Source: Acidobacteriota bacterium
Lineage (GTDB): Bacteria; Acidobacteriota; Blastocatellia; Pyrinomonadales; Pyrinomonadaceae
Direction: 5' to 3'
Assembly: GCA_025463135.1 (NCBI GenBank)
Contig: JAOAPY010000016.1
Coordinates: 124,001-188,000 of the forward strand
DNA: 64,000 bases
The notes beneath the pieces are model-generated. The model was not told where the DNA came from. It was given only the letters and a program-made list of their open reading frames with translations, and searched no databases. Positions 17,086 through 26,018 of this stretch are shown piece by piece. Numbering within the stretch: the first letter of the stretch is position 1; each line of letters starts with the position of its first letter. The position numbers and the translations under genes are program-made.

Positions 17086-20000
17086 TCACGCAAAGGCCAG
17101 CGCGTAGTCATTCCACATCTGCGGCTCGCTGAACAATTGACCGAACTTCGGGTCTCCGCTGCCACCAAAGGCGCGCTCAACTGTAAGTTCAACCGAAGCG
17201 CTAAAGAACAGTACTTCTACTTCCACTGTGAGTGTCGCCCGGCCAAAGGCCTTGTCCCGCCCGCTGTCATAGGTAAAGCTCAAGTTAAATTCCACAGTTA
17301 CCTTGATAATCCCCAGGACGCTGAGCGAGCCGCCCATGCGCAGATAACCGGAGAGGATCGCCGCGAGCTCAGTGGAGGTTTCTTTTCGTTGCAGTGAAAA
17401 ATAGATTCCCGCCATGATGTGGACTTCGCCACTGGCCACCCCGATATCGATCGCTGCAGCGGCGCCAAACTCGATGGCCGCCTCGAGCAGTTTGATTCCA
17501 GCCGTGTCGAGTTGTAAGTGGAAAAACCCGCCGCCGCCAAAGAGGCTGACGGTCAGCAGGAAGGGATGTTGTCGCTCGCAAAAATTGAAATCGAATACCG
17601 GCTTGCCATCTAGAAACGGCAACGTCAGGGCCGCACCCACGCTTACGTCCTTGAGGGCAAACACGCCTACGGCAATCGGTGGCAACGAAAAGGAGAAGCC
17701 TGCCTTAATGCCGAGCGGGTTCTGCAGCAAATCAAGCGAGGGGCCCTGCCCGAAAAGTCCGGGCGGAATAGCATTGCGCAACTCCTCCACGAATTGCAGA
17801 TCCCCTGTGAACGTGAGTGGATCCGGCTGCAGTGCGACTGTGACGTCAGGTTTCTGACTGTTCTTCGTGGTAAAGCTGAAGCGGGAAAAATGTATCGCTA
17901 TGTCATTAACGATCGTGACAGTAAAGTTGGTCAACGTTCCCGTGAAGGTGGAAGACGGCGGGTCAGTAATTCCTCCGGGATTCACCGATTTTCTGATCTC
18001 AGCATGAACCGTGAAAGTACTGCCATCGTCCTTCTCAATTTTCGCAACGCCCAGATCTTTGCCCTTAAACTCCGGCTCCCAATCCAGTCTGGTAACGATA
18101 ACTGTGCCGCCATTTTCGAGAGTCGTGTGCATCTGCGGTGCATTCGTGTTCAAGGCAATAGGCGTCGGTAAGTCCATCAAATCCATCAAATCGAAGGTGC
18201 CAAACAGCTTTGCGCCTCCACTCTTGGGGAAAAACTCTTTCGGATCAAACTTATTGGCAACAGCATCCTCAGCCTTTCCAGCCAGCGGACCGAGTTGGCG
18301 CGACAGCGTCGACAGACCCAGATTCGGAGTGGCAAAGCCTCCTGCCTTGTCCGCCCGAAAATCGTTCTGCATCTTTTTCAAACCCGCATTCGGGTCGACG
18401 GGATTCAGATCGCTGTAGCTCGCATCGACAATTTGGGCAAAGACGCCGGTCTTATTCAACGGATCGAATCCATTGGCAACGTATGGCGGAAAGAAACGAA
18501 TTGTAGTCGCTTCATTAGTGCCCAGTAGCTCCTGCACCTGAGGAATTTTTACAGAGGCGCGCAGCATTTTCGGCTGTACCCGCGCCGGATCCATGAAGAA
18601 ATTCAATGTCTGCGTAACGAGTTGCGTGTTGCTGTTGCCCGGGGCGGGTTTCGCGAACATCACTTTCTGTCCGGGAATTTCGACATTGCGATCCGGGATG
18701 TTCTCGCTCTTATTGAAGTATGCGACTGCCGGCGCCGGAGCCTCGTAATCACTCTTGGACACAAACATTAATGGCACCGAGAAATCGGCCGCATGGCCGT
18801 CAATGTCATACCCGACTCCATGAAACTTGAAAGGCACGGGCGTGGTTGGGTCCGCCATGACCTTGACCCAGAAGGACCGATGTCCCACCACTATGTCAGG
18901 TTCGGCGATGTCCGGCGTTACCAGTGTCGTTAGTCGCACGCGTTTGAACGGATTGCCGAAATCATTGTCGGGATAGATTTTTTCCGGCTCGCGAACAACG
19001 ATAAACATTCGCTGGACCAGATAGGCCCCGATGATGCCTTTGTTTTTCCTGAATTTTCGCTCGGTGATTTTGATCAGCGCGGCTTTGTTGCGAAAGCCCC
19101 ACAGTTCGCCCTCGTAAACAATGCGCACATAATGGTCGCGCCCCTGGGTCGCGATATGTACCCATTCGGAAAGATCAAGCGAGGGTTCGGGCTCTGGTTT
19201 CAAAATAGGTACGAACAATTCAGCGAATTCGCGACTGCGCAGCGGAGCCGGCGCCAGTGCCCGGCGTACCGGTTCAAGCAAGTCGACAGAAGCATGGAGT
19301 CCTTCACGCCGTGGCGGTGCAGCATGTGGCGGCGACCAGTGGCCGCGTGACTTCAACCAGCCACCCAGCGGCGACAGCATGATCTGTTCAGCTTCAAAGG
19401 GCTCAGGCACGTAAGGCACATTCAAGCTAAAATTGAAATGCACTCCGAGGTCGATTTGAATCAATGGATCCACCGCAAAAGGGTGTACGGCGCCGAACTC
19501 ACGCGCTACTTCAAAACCACTAAAAGCCGAAGTCAGAATTACGATTTGGTGGCGGTCATTCGGTGACATCGCAGTGCGGCCCAAATCAGGGTCCAGTGCG
19601 GCGGGTTCGGGATAGGGGGCGTAGTCCGGAGACCAAATTGCACGCAACGAGGCTGTTTCCTTCTTGGTAAGCTCGGCGATTCCTTCGGGGTGCTCATCTG
19701 TCACCGCCACTTTGTTAGCCAGGCGTGTATGCCAAAGTTCGGTGCGCCCTCGCGAAGTAAAGAGTCCGGGGCGGTGCAACCACCGCACCTCACTGGTGGG
19801 AGAAATGATCAAACGGTAGGGCAGTTCGATCGCCGTTTCGGTCGCGGTTGGCGGCTTGATTAGTGGCGCCTTTGCGATTTGATCCGGCGTCGGTGTGCGA
19901 CTAATGGCGGCGATTGGATTGACGCTTAGCTCGAGGCCCGACCATTCAAGCAGCCCCGCAATTGAAAACGGGATGCGTGCTTCCGCCTTCACCTTGAACA

Positions 20001-20346
20001 CCAGACGAGTTGGCTTGCCAATGCGCGCGCCCACTTCCCCCGGCAGGTCGGGGTCTTTCATTGTTTTTGCAGTTTCAATTTCCGGATCTTTTCGCTCGGT
20101 TTTGCTTCCGGGTTCAATGACCTTGGGTGGGTCCGAGTGGTCCTGGGGAACTATCGCTGCCTCAAAGTAGGCGTGCTCGGCAATCGTCTGCGGCGGGAAT
20201 GTGATGATCAGAAAGGCCGCCGTCTCAGGCTTGTCAACTACCAGCTCAGGCTTTTTTTTCTTGCCTGATTCCAGTCGCAAGTTGATCGCTTCAACTCTTA
20301 GGTTAAGCAGGTCGTCAGGACGAACAAGATCGATCTTGAACACCAC
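17086..20346 (-). CDS. Giant protein of unknown function, first of a pair
   Basis: A 1086-residue protein I do not recognise. It begins MVFKIDLVRPDDLLNLRVEA without signal peptide; GGGAGG lies about ten bases before the tandem GTG codons at 20346. The first two thirds are Pro-rich and beta-like. The last 230 residues are unusual: amphipathic, Gly/Ala/Phe-rich alternating text (FSLPPIAVGVFALKDVSVGA; FGGGGFFHLQLDTAG; AAAAIDIGVASGEVHIMAG) that would suit long beta strands packed in a barrel or solenoid. It is followed 14 bases later by the 1442-residue gene. Codon and base use look like the neighbours, so no recent transfer is suggested. Role unknown; a large structural or surface assembly is only a guess. 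Confidence 0.8.
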   Translation of the reverse strand: MVFKIDLVRPDDLLNLRVEAINLRLESGKKKKPELVVDKPETAAFLIITFPPQTIAEHAYFEAAIVPQDHSDPPKVIEPGSKTERKDPEIETAKTMKDPDLPGEVGARIGKPTRLVFKVKAEARIPFSIAGLLEWSGLELSVNPIAAISRTPTPDQIAKAPLIKPPTATETAIELPYRLIISPTSEVRWLHRPGLFTSRGRTELWHTRLANKVAVTDEHPEGIAELTKKETASLRAIWSPDYAPYPEPAALDPDLGRTAMSPNDRHQIVILTSAFSGFEVAREFGAVHPFAVDPLIQIDLGVHFNFSLNVPYVPEPFEAEQIMLSPLGGWLKSRGHWSPPHAAPPRREGLHASVDLLEPVRRALAPAPLRSREFAELFVPILKPEPEPSLDLSEWVHIATQGRDHYVRIVYEGELWGFRNKAALIKITERKFRKNKGIIGAYLVQRMFIVVREPEKIYPDNDFGNPFKRVRLTTLVTPDIAEPDIVVGHRSFWVKVMADPTTPVPFKFHGVGYDIDGHAADFSVPLMFVSKSDYEAPAPAVAYFNKSENIPDRNVEIPGQKVMFAKPAPGNSNTQLVTQTLNFFMDPARVQPKMLRASVKIPQVQELLGTNEATTIRFFPPYVANGFDPLNKTGVFAQIVDASYSDLNPVDPNAGLKKMQNDFRADKAGGFATPNLGLSTLSRQLGPLAGKAEDAVANKFDPKEFFPKSGGAKLFGTFDLMDLMDLPTPIALNTNAPQMHTTLENGGTVIVTRLDWEPEFKGKDLGVAKIEKDDGSTFTVHAEIRKSVNPGGITDPPSSTFTGTLTNFTVTIVNDIAIHFSRFSFTTKNSQKPDVTVALQPDPLTFTGDLQFVEELRNAIPPGLFGQGPSLDLLQNPLGIKAGFSFSLPPIAVGVFALKDVSVGAALTLPFLDGKPVFDFNFCERQHPFLLTVSLFGGGGFFHLQLDTAGIKLLEAAIEFGAAAAIDIGVASGEVHIMAGIYFSLQRKETSTELAAILSGYLRMGGSLSVLGIIKVTVEFNLSFTYDSGRDKAFGRATLTVEVEVLFFSASVELTVERAFGGSGDPKFGQLFSEPQMWNDYALAFA

Positions 20347-20585
20347 TGGTGCACCTCCCGCGCTTTAGTTCGGCAGAATGCCGAAGGGGTTTTGAGACGC
20401 AAGCGGTTTATCTACACCACGGTGATAATGAGGTGCACTCCGCCCTGCGAGGCTGAAGTTGAGTTACTTGCCTCTTGCTTGTCGGGCGTCTGGCTTGAAA
20501 GAAATAGCTGGTCCCGCCTGGGACTGGACCAGACCGCAGGCATGCTATTCCCAGAGTGGTTGCAAGGTCAAGGATTTTGGGGAAA

Positions 20586-20660
20586 TTGTAACGCAAACTG
20601 TTAGTTTGCGACCGCGTTGAATGCCACCCCTGCTTCGCAAACTAACAGTTTGCGTTACAA
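20586..20660. repeat. Palindromic repeat (TTGTAACGC family), complete copy
   Basis: Perfect 25-bp inverted arms, beginning TTGTAACGCAAACTG at 20586 and ending CAGTTTGCGTTACAA at 20660, flank a spacer with CGCGTTGAATGCCA. Other copies lie at 21967-22047, 25952-25998 and 32940-33050. It follows the stop of the Ycf48-like gene by five bases and could act as its terminator. Confidence 0.78.
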
Positions 20661-20665
20661 CTACA

Positions 20666-21652
20666 CTAGCGCTCATAGCGTAAGACGACGCCGTCGCCTC
20701 CCACGGCCCAGCCAGTTTTCTTTTGAAAGTGCAGCGCATAGAGGTTTTGCTTGGTGGCACTTTCCTGCTGAAGCCAACTGCGCCCACCGTCGTCGGAACG
20801 CAGTACTACTCCGCCGCGACCAACAATCCAGCCATCATCGTCACTAACAAACTGAACGCTCAAAAGCGTGGAGCGGACCTTCGATTCAACGGGCAACCAT
20901 GATTCTCCTCCGTCCATTGTCCGTAGGACAGTACCGCGCTCGCCGACGGCCCATCCGTTTTTGTCATTGCGAAAATCGATATGATAGAGCGTGGCTTTAG
21001 TATCGGAACGTTGCCGGTTCCAACTCTGGCCGCCATCAAACGTGTGCAGGATTGCTCCCTCGGCTCCCACAATCCAGCCGTGCTTGTCGTCGACAAAATC
21101 CAAATGGATCAGTTCCGCGCGACTCGGAGCTCGCTGCCTTTGCCACGTGTCGCCACCGTCGTCCGTGAAGACCAGGATGCTATCTGTGATTATGTCGCCC
21201 TTGCTTGCCGATCCGACTACCCAGCCTTTCTTCTTGCTCGAAAAGCGCACGCTGTAAAGCTCGACTGCCGCACCCTGGAATTCGCTCGGCAGAAAGCGGC
21301 GCGCTTCACTCCAGCGATTCCCGCTGTCCCGAGTCATGAAGATCGCATTACCCGCCAACAGAAAACCATCTTCCTTGCTGCGAAAGTAGATATCATTGAT
21401 ACCATCTTTGGTATCGACGGTTTGTTTGGCCCAGGTTCGGCCACCATCGTCGGTACGGCTGAGAAGACCGTTGTCGCCCGCCACCCAGCCGCGTTTGCTG
21501 TCCAGGAAATAGACCGTGTTTAGATCCTTGCCGGCTGGACCAATTTTGTTTGCCACCCATCCCACCTGTGCGCGAGCGGGAGCAGCGCAACAGAAAAATA
21601 GCGCAACAATGGTGATCGCTAACCCAACTTTCTTGCCGGTACTTGTCCTCAT
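20666..21652 (-). CDS. Ycf48-like seven-bladed beta-propeller, exported
   Basis: A 328-residue protein with a signal peptide (GLAITIVALFFCCAAPARAQ) and seven repeats ending in GW[VAI]xG text: GWVAGDNG, GFLLAGNA, GWVVGSAS, GWIVGAEG, GWAVGERG, GWIVGRGG and GWAVGGDG. Between them lie Asp-box-like motifs such as DDGGRTW and DGGQSW. This is the fold of the Ycf48/HCF136 photosystem II assembly factor and BNR/sialidase-like proteins. In a bacterium with no photosynthesis gene in view it is best read as a periplasmic propeller of unknown client. AAGGG lies eight bases before the ATG. Confidence 0.88.
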   Translation of the reverse strand: MRTSTGKKVGLAITIVALFFCCAAPARAQVGWVANKIGPAGKDLNTVYFLDSKRGWVAGDNGLLSRTDDGGRTWAKQTVDTKDGINDIYFRSKEDGFLLAGNAIFMTRDSGNRWSEARRFLPSEFQGAAVELYSVRFSSKKKGWVVGSASKGDIITDSILVFTDDGGDTWQRQRAPSRAELIHLDFVDDKHGWIVGAEGAILHTFDGGQSWNRQRSDTKATLYHIDFRNDKNGWAVGERGTVLRTMDGGESWLPVESKVRSTLLSVQFVSDDDGWIVGRGGVVLRSDDGGRSWLQQESATKQNLYALHFQKKTGWAVGGDGVVLRYER

Positions 21653-21866
21653 GTATTTACCCTTGATCTCTCGGACGCCTTTGTCACACCTGCACCAGGC
21701 CTGTGGTCAATTGATTTGTGTTTGCGAATTTGGAGTTGGGGGTTAATTTCGACGGGGTCGCAAATCCGAAATCAGAAATCTCAAATCCGCAATCCAGTCG
21801 CTGTCGGGGACTATGAAACTTGTACCCTAATTTCCGCGGTTTAGACAAGTGAAACAGTTTGAAGAA

Positions 21867-21916
21867 GTGGCACGGGCGTCCCGCCCGTGATCCGCGCGCA
21901 ACAATGCGCGTGCCAC
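21867..21916. repeat. Palindromic repeat (GTGGCACGGGCG family)
   Basis: GTGGCAC at 21867 and GTGCCAC at 21910 bracket an inner hairpin CACGGGC/GCCCGTG. The same left half recurs at 61995-62017. It lies in the 406-base gap between the Ycf48-like gene and the VIT-VWA gene, which holds no gene. Confidence 0.65.
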
Positions 21917-21966
21917 CATCAAACTGGCCCTTTACCCACATTGGCGGCAGTGTCATGATGTCGGTG

Positions 21967-22047
21967 TTTGTAACGCAGGGTGGTAGCTTGCGCGCGTTGA
22001 ATGCCATTCAACGGCGCAAACCCCGACGGGTCGGGGTTTGCGTTACC
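21967..22047. repeat. Palindromic repeat (TTGTAACGC family), diverged copy
   Basis: TTTGTAACGC at the left and GGTTTGCGTTACC at the right are the family ends; the centre has GCGTTGAATGCCATTCAACGGC and an added hairpin CCCCGACGGGTCGGGG. It ends 12 bases from the VIT-VWA stop codon and may terminate that gene. Confidence 0.68.
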
Positions 22048-22058
22048 AGGAAGAACAA

Positions 22059-24242
22059 TTATGGCTTGCTGGCCGTCACGCGGTAAACACGACCCTCGAA
22101 GACAACGACCATCTGTTCACCCAGCGAGAAGAGCCGCGCCAGCTCGGGCTTTCGCTTCAATAAGTTAAAGTATTCATCGCTGCCAAAGGTCAGTTTGGTT
22201 TCGGGAAGACCTGCGTCAGCCTTGAATTCAGAGTCGATCCAAACCCCTTCGCGCAGATAAAACGTCTTACCTCCAACCGACTTCACCGCCGGAGAAAAAT
22301 CTTCTCGGTCTATTCGAGACGTTTCCTGTTGTTGGCGTGCGCGTTTACTCTGTTGCACCGCTACCGCGCCAGTGACGGCTTTTGCATCCGCCGCTTTGGG
22401 TGAAAGCGTGTACAGGCCCTGCACCCCTCGATCCGATCTGGCACCGTTAACCGCGGTGACGTCTCGGACTACCGCCTCCGATTCAACGGCCAGGTAAGAA
22501 GTGTACGGGGTGACGATCCCGTAACGAGTTCCCAGATCAACAATTTCATCGCGCAGCTCTTTCTGCTCGCCATTGGTGCGCACCTGTTCCATCAACCAGC
22601 CGACGCGGCGCGTTGCCCACAGGCGTGGAAGAAAATCATTGGTCTCCTCACGCAGTGGGAACCGCAGCTTGTTATAGAAAATGCTTCGCGCTTTTCCATT
22701 GCTCGTCCCGGTCAAAAGCAGCCGGACACTTTCCAGGGTTGAGGCATTGCGGTACCTGCCGATTAGCGTCAATTGCGTGCCGCGGAAAAGATCGGGCATA
22801 TTGCGCGGATAGATCAGATCGGTTTCCACATCAGGCATTTGGAGTTTCAAATCCGCTAAGACGGGATAGTTTATTTTGGAGAAGAAGTTTGAAACTTTGA
22901 CTTCCAGATCTTCCTTTGGCTCGACGTAATCCGCAACGCCGCCGTTCTCTGCGGCCAGTTTGTCCAAGAGCGCGGTGTTGACATCATAACCAACGCCGAA
23001 GGTGAACAGTCGCATGCCTGGCTTGCGTGCCTTGCCCGCGTTCTCGACTATACGCGCGATATTCGTTTCACCAACAGTCGGCAAACCGTCCGTGAGAAAC
23101 ACAACGATCTTGGGATGATCGCTCGGCGTGAACTGACTGAAAGACGTCTGCAAAGCCTGGTTTATGTTCGTGCCTCCCGCCGGTTTTAAAGATTGGACAA
23201 ATGTCTCGCCACGTTTGCGGCCCTGATCATCGGCAGCGAGCAGTCCCGTTTCCATCAAATGTTCTTCACCCGCGAACGCGACCACGTTGAACCGGTCCTG
23301 CGGGCGCAGGATCCGAATCCCATACAAGAGGGCGAGGCGCGCCTTTTCCATCTTGCCTTCTTCGGCCATTGAGCCCGACGTGTCGAGCACAAAGACAATG
23401 TCCTTCGCTGTGTATTCCTGTTCCGACCAATCGTCTTTCGGTGAGATCATCAACAGGAAGTATCCGTCCTTGCCCGGTTCTCGATGAGTCAACAGCGAAA
23501 CGCCAAAGTCTTCCTGGCTGAGGCCATAAAACAGTTGGAAGTCCTGTGGCTCCTTGCCGCCGGCAGATTCAAAAGAAATGACTGAGCGTCGATCGCCGCT
23601 GCGCTTGATCTCGACCGCATGGCTGGGAGAATAAATGTTCCGCAATGGGTCCTTGCTTTCCAATTCGATCCGGCCGGAGACGGAACCAATCTGCGCCAAT
23701 TGCCGGCCCACTCCCAATGGATAGCGATAGGTGACAGTCCCGGAATCGGATTGCAGAACCTGCGTGTAGGTCAGCTCTAGTTTTTTGTCTGAGTGCGGTG
23801 GAATAGGAAAGATGCTTGCTTGAAATAGATCCTTGCCGGCGTATTCCAGCAGGCCCGGGTCGCGCTGCCTCCTGACAATTTCGTCATAAATGCGTCGCGC
23901 TTCTTCCCGGGACCTGACTTCTCCGACCAGACGCCGCTCGCCATCCCAGATCGCGAACTCGCTGATCGAGGCTGATTCCGGCAGAGGAAAGAAATAAGTG
24001 CCTTCAAGAGTGGCATCTGTATCGTTGCGGAAAATCTGTTCGAGGTGAGTGGTAGCAACTTGCGAAGCAATTTTGGTATCGATTTTGATCGATTTGATTG
24101 GCAGCGCACGCGGCAAAGTAATCGGGCGCGGCGGCAGCGGGCAGCGATTGCAGGGCCCCGGCACAATAACGCCCTGGGCTTGTGTTCCAAGGGCTGCTAG
24201 AAAAACAAGAACGAGGGCTGAGACCCATAGTTTCATTCGCAT
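22059..24242 (-). CDS. VIT and von Willebrand factor A domain protein, exported
   Basis: A 727-residue protein with a signal peptide (KLWVSALVLVFLAALGTQAQ). A VIT (inter-alpha-trypsin inhibitor N-terminal) domain covers about residues 40-165, with TYFFPLPESASISEFAIWDG and REEARRIYDEIVRRQ. A VWA domain follows near residue 280-460, with an intact metal-binding DTSGS motif in FVLDTSGSMAEEGK and a Thr/Asp later (FLTDGLPTVGETN). The remaining 250 residues are not assigned. Bacterial homologues are periplasmic or surface proteins of uncertain role. I start at ATG 24242, where AGGAG lies 11 bases upstream. The gene stands alone between repeat-filled gaps. Confidence 0.9.
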   Translation of the reverse strand: MRMKLWVSALVLVFLAALGTQAQGVIVPGPCNRCPLPPRPITLPRALPIKSIKIDTKIASQVATTHLEQIFRNDTDATLEGTYFFPLPESASISEFAIWDGERRLVGEVRSREEARRIYDEIVRRQRDPGLLEYAGKDLFQASIFPIPPHSDKKLELTYTQVLQSDSGTVTYRYPLGVGRQLAQIGSVSGRIELESKDPLRNIYSPSHAVEIKRSGDRRSVISFESAGGKEPQDFQLFYGLSQEDFGVSLLTHREPGKDGYFLLMISPKDDWSEQEYTAKDIVFVLDTSGSMAEEGKMEKARLALLYGIRILRPQDRFNVVAFAGEEHLMETGLLAADDQGRKRGETFVQSLKPAGGTNINQALQTSFSQFTPSDHPKIVVFLTDGLPTVGETNIARIVENAGKARKPGMRLFTFGVGYDVNTALLDKLAAENGGVADYVEPKEDLEVKVSNFFSKINYPVLADLKLQMPDVETDLIYPRNMPDLFRGTQLTLIGRYRNASTLESVRLLLTGTSNGKARSIFYNKLRFPLREETNDFLPRLWATRRVGWLMEQVRTNGEQKELRDEIVDLGTRYGIVTPYTSYLAVESEAVVRDVTAVNGARSDRGVQGLYTLSPKAADAKAVTGAVAVQQSKRARQQQETSRIDREDFSPAVKSVGGKTFYLREGVWIDSEFKADAGLPETKLTFGSDEYFNLLKRKPELARLFSLGEQMVVVFEGRVYRVTASKP

Positions 24243-24325
24243 GTCTGCTTCAACTCCTAAGGAAATATGGCGGAACAAGCCGCGACTTCAATAATAGAAC
24301 GCAAGGGGAGAGAGTTCTTGCAGAA

Positions 24326-24356
24326 GGGTCTTGGGTCTTGGGTCTTGGGTCTTGGG
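24326..24356. repeat. Heptanucleotide tandem array (GGGTCTT)
   Basis: Four direct copies of GGGTCTT followed by diverging TTTTTGG units to about 24375. Arrays of the related unit TTTGGTC lie at 45864-45997 and 47410-47459. Confidence 0.75.
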
Positions 24357-24400
24357 TTTTTGGTTTTTGGTTGTTGGTTCTCTGTTCTTTGCTTCCTCTC

Positions 24401-24563
24401 ATTCTCACCCGGTTTCAACCGGGTGATAGGCATCTGGCATTTTTGGATCTAACCGTTTCAACGGTTTCCCCGGCGCGAAACGCGAACAACTTTCAGAGAA
24501 ACCGTTGAAGCGCTTCAATCTACAAAAAACAGCCCAATCCCCCGGTTGAAACCGGGTGAGAAT
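24401..24563. repeat. Palindromic element (CCCGGTTTCAACCGGG family), complete copy
   Basis: Perfect 23-bp inverted arms at 24401-24423 and 24541-24563 (each containing CACCCGGTTTCAACCGGG or its complement). Inside is a second pair, CCGTTTCAACGGTTTCC and GAAACCGTTGAAGCG. Related copies lie at 26829-27050 and 27937-28124. It fills the 370-base gap between the VIT-VWA and MFS genes. Confidence 0.8.
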
Positions 24564-24612
24564 TATGGGAAGCCAAGAACCAAGATCAATGACCAAAGAC
24601 CAAAACCCTTCT

Positions 24613-25923
24613 TCAATGCAGCTCCCTTAGTCGTTCATTCCTTATCGCTACGAACACGCTATAAAACACGATTAGCAAACCACCAAGAGCGAGTGTATGC
24701 GGTGCACCGAATCGGTGGGCTGCCACACCTGCAATCAAGTTGCCAAAAGGCATGGTGCCGATGAACGACAGGATGAACATGCTCATCACGCGGCCGCGCA
24801 TGGCGTCGGTAACCAACTGCTGGAGCAGGGTGTTGACCACCGCTACTGATGTGACAATCGAGAACCCAACTGCAAAGAGGAATATCAGGGAAGCGGTAAA
24901 CCTCGTCGACAAGCCAAAGGCAATGAGACTAACGCCAAAAGCAAATGCACCTCCGAGTACCGTCCAACCCTTGCGCTTAAAGTCGCCCAGATACGCCAAC
25001 ACCAGGGCCCCGACAAAAGCGCCCGCGCCCGCTGTACCCATCATCAGCGCGTAGCCGGTTTCGCCAAGATGAAAAATATCGCGCGAGAATATCGGCACAA
25101 AGGTTAGATAGGGCGCACCGAAGAAACTATTGACCGCGGAGATTGATAGCAGAGCAGACACTCGAGGGCGATTGCGAACATAGCGAAAGCCATCCAGCAG
25201 ATCGTTCCACAACGCGCGTCTGTCGCGCACGGAGTGCGAACCGGAGCCTGATGATTTTCCCAATCCCTCAAACCGGACCATAGCCAATGCCACCACCACC
25301 GCGATGAATGACAAGCCGTTGGCGTAGAAGCAACCCGCCAGACCAAAGAACTTGAAACCGATACCGGCGAAGACAGGGCCGACAACTCGCGAAAGTTGGA
25401 ACTGAGTTGAATTGAGCGCGACGGCGTTGGCCACATCTTCGCGTCCGACCAGATCGTAGGTCAGCGCCTGATACGATGGACCAGCTAGCGACATGCAACA
25501 TCCGGTCACAAACGAAAACACCAGGACGATCCAAACACGGCTATCCCAAATATTGCCGGCGCTGTGAATGTATTTGGTGCTGATACATATTGCGAGACTA
25601 AGCGCTGCCAGGCCCGCCACTGCCTGCGTGTAAAGAATCAGGCGACGCCGGTCAATCAGATCCGCGAACACACCACCCAAAAGAGTGAGAACCAGACCAG
25701 GCGACAGAGCTACAAAGCCATCGAGACCCAACCAAAGGGACGAGTGCGTCAGATCATAGACCAGGTAACCCTGTGCGACGGCCTGCATCCAGGTCCCGAT
25801 GTTCGAGAGGAATGCGCCGCTCCAGAAGAGGCGGTAATTTCGGTGACTCAGCGCGCGGAACATTTGCGTTCGGCGCTTCACCACGGTTTTGGGGAGACTG
25901 ACCTCGTCTATTTCTACTCTCAC
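24613..25923 (-). CDS. Major facilitator superfamily exporter (DHA3/EntS-like)
   Basis: A 436-residue membrane protein with about 12 hydrophobic segments. It opens with FRALSHRNYRLFWSGAFLSN and has GGVFADLIDRRRLILYTQ in the loop after the second segment, both usual for the drug/siderophore exporters of the DHA3 group. A charged loop near residues 215-235 splits the two halves. The first codon is a GTG without a clear ribosome site; an inner ATG at 25863 (MFRALSH) is an equally good start. Substrate cannot be inferred. It is not in an obvious operon. Confidence 0.88.
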   Translation of the reverse strand: MRVEIDEVSLPKTVVKRRTQMFRALSHRNYRLFWSGAFLSNIGTWMQAVAQGYLVYDLTHSSLWLGLDGFVALSPGLVLTLLGGVFADLIDRRRLILYTQAVAGLAALSLAICISTKYIHSAGNIWDSRVWIVLVFSFVTGCCMSLAGPSYQALTYDLVGREDVANAVALNSTQFQLSRVVGPVFAGIGFKFFGLAGCFYANGLSFIAVVVALAMVRFEGLGKSSGSGSHSVRDRRALWNDLLDGFRYVRNRPRVSALLSISAVNSFFGAPYLTFVPIFSRDIFHLGETGYALMMGTAGAGAFVGALVLAYLGDFKRKGWTVLGGAFAFGVSLIAFGLSTRFTASLIFLFAVGFSIVTSVAVVNTLLQQLVTDAMRGRVMSMFILSFIGTMPFGNLIAGVAAHRFGAPHTLALGGLLIVFYSVFVAIRNERLRELH

Positions 25924-25951
25924 GTTTGGTGAATATCATCGCACGACGCCT

Positions 25952-25998
25952 TTGTAACGCAAACTGTTAGTTTGCGATCGGCGTCGCAGATAGTTTGC
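25952..25998. repeat. Palindromic repeat (TTGTAACGC family), decayed copy
   Basis: The left arm TTTGTAACGCAAACTG is intact; the right arm is reduced to GATAGTTTGCGTCAA. It lies between the MFS start and the XdhC-like stop. Confidence 0.6.
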
Positions 25999-26018
25999 GT
26001 CAAGTGAAACCGCGATTC

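Noticed and set aside
20586-20660. Insertion sequence ends
   Set aside because: The inverted arms enclose only about 25 bases and no transposase frame; copies scattered in spacers fit a REP-like repeat.
20666-21652. Photosystem II assembly factor in a phototroph
   Set aside because: The propeller matches Ycf48, but no photosynthesis gene is in view, and such propellers occur in many non-phototrophs.
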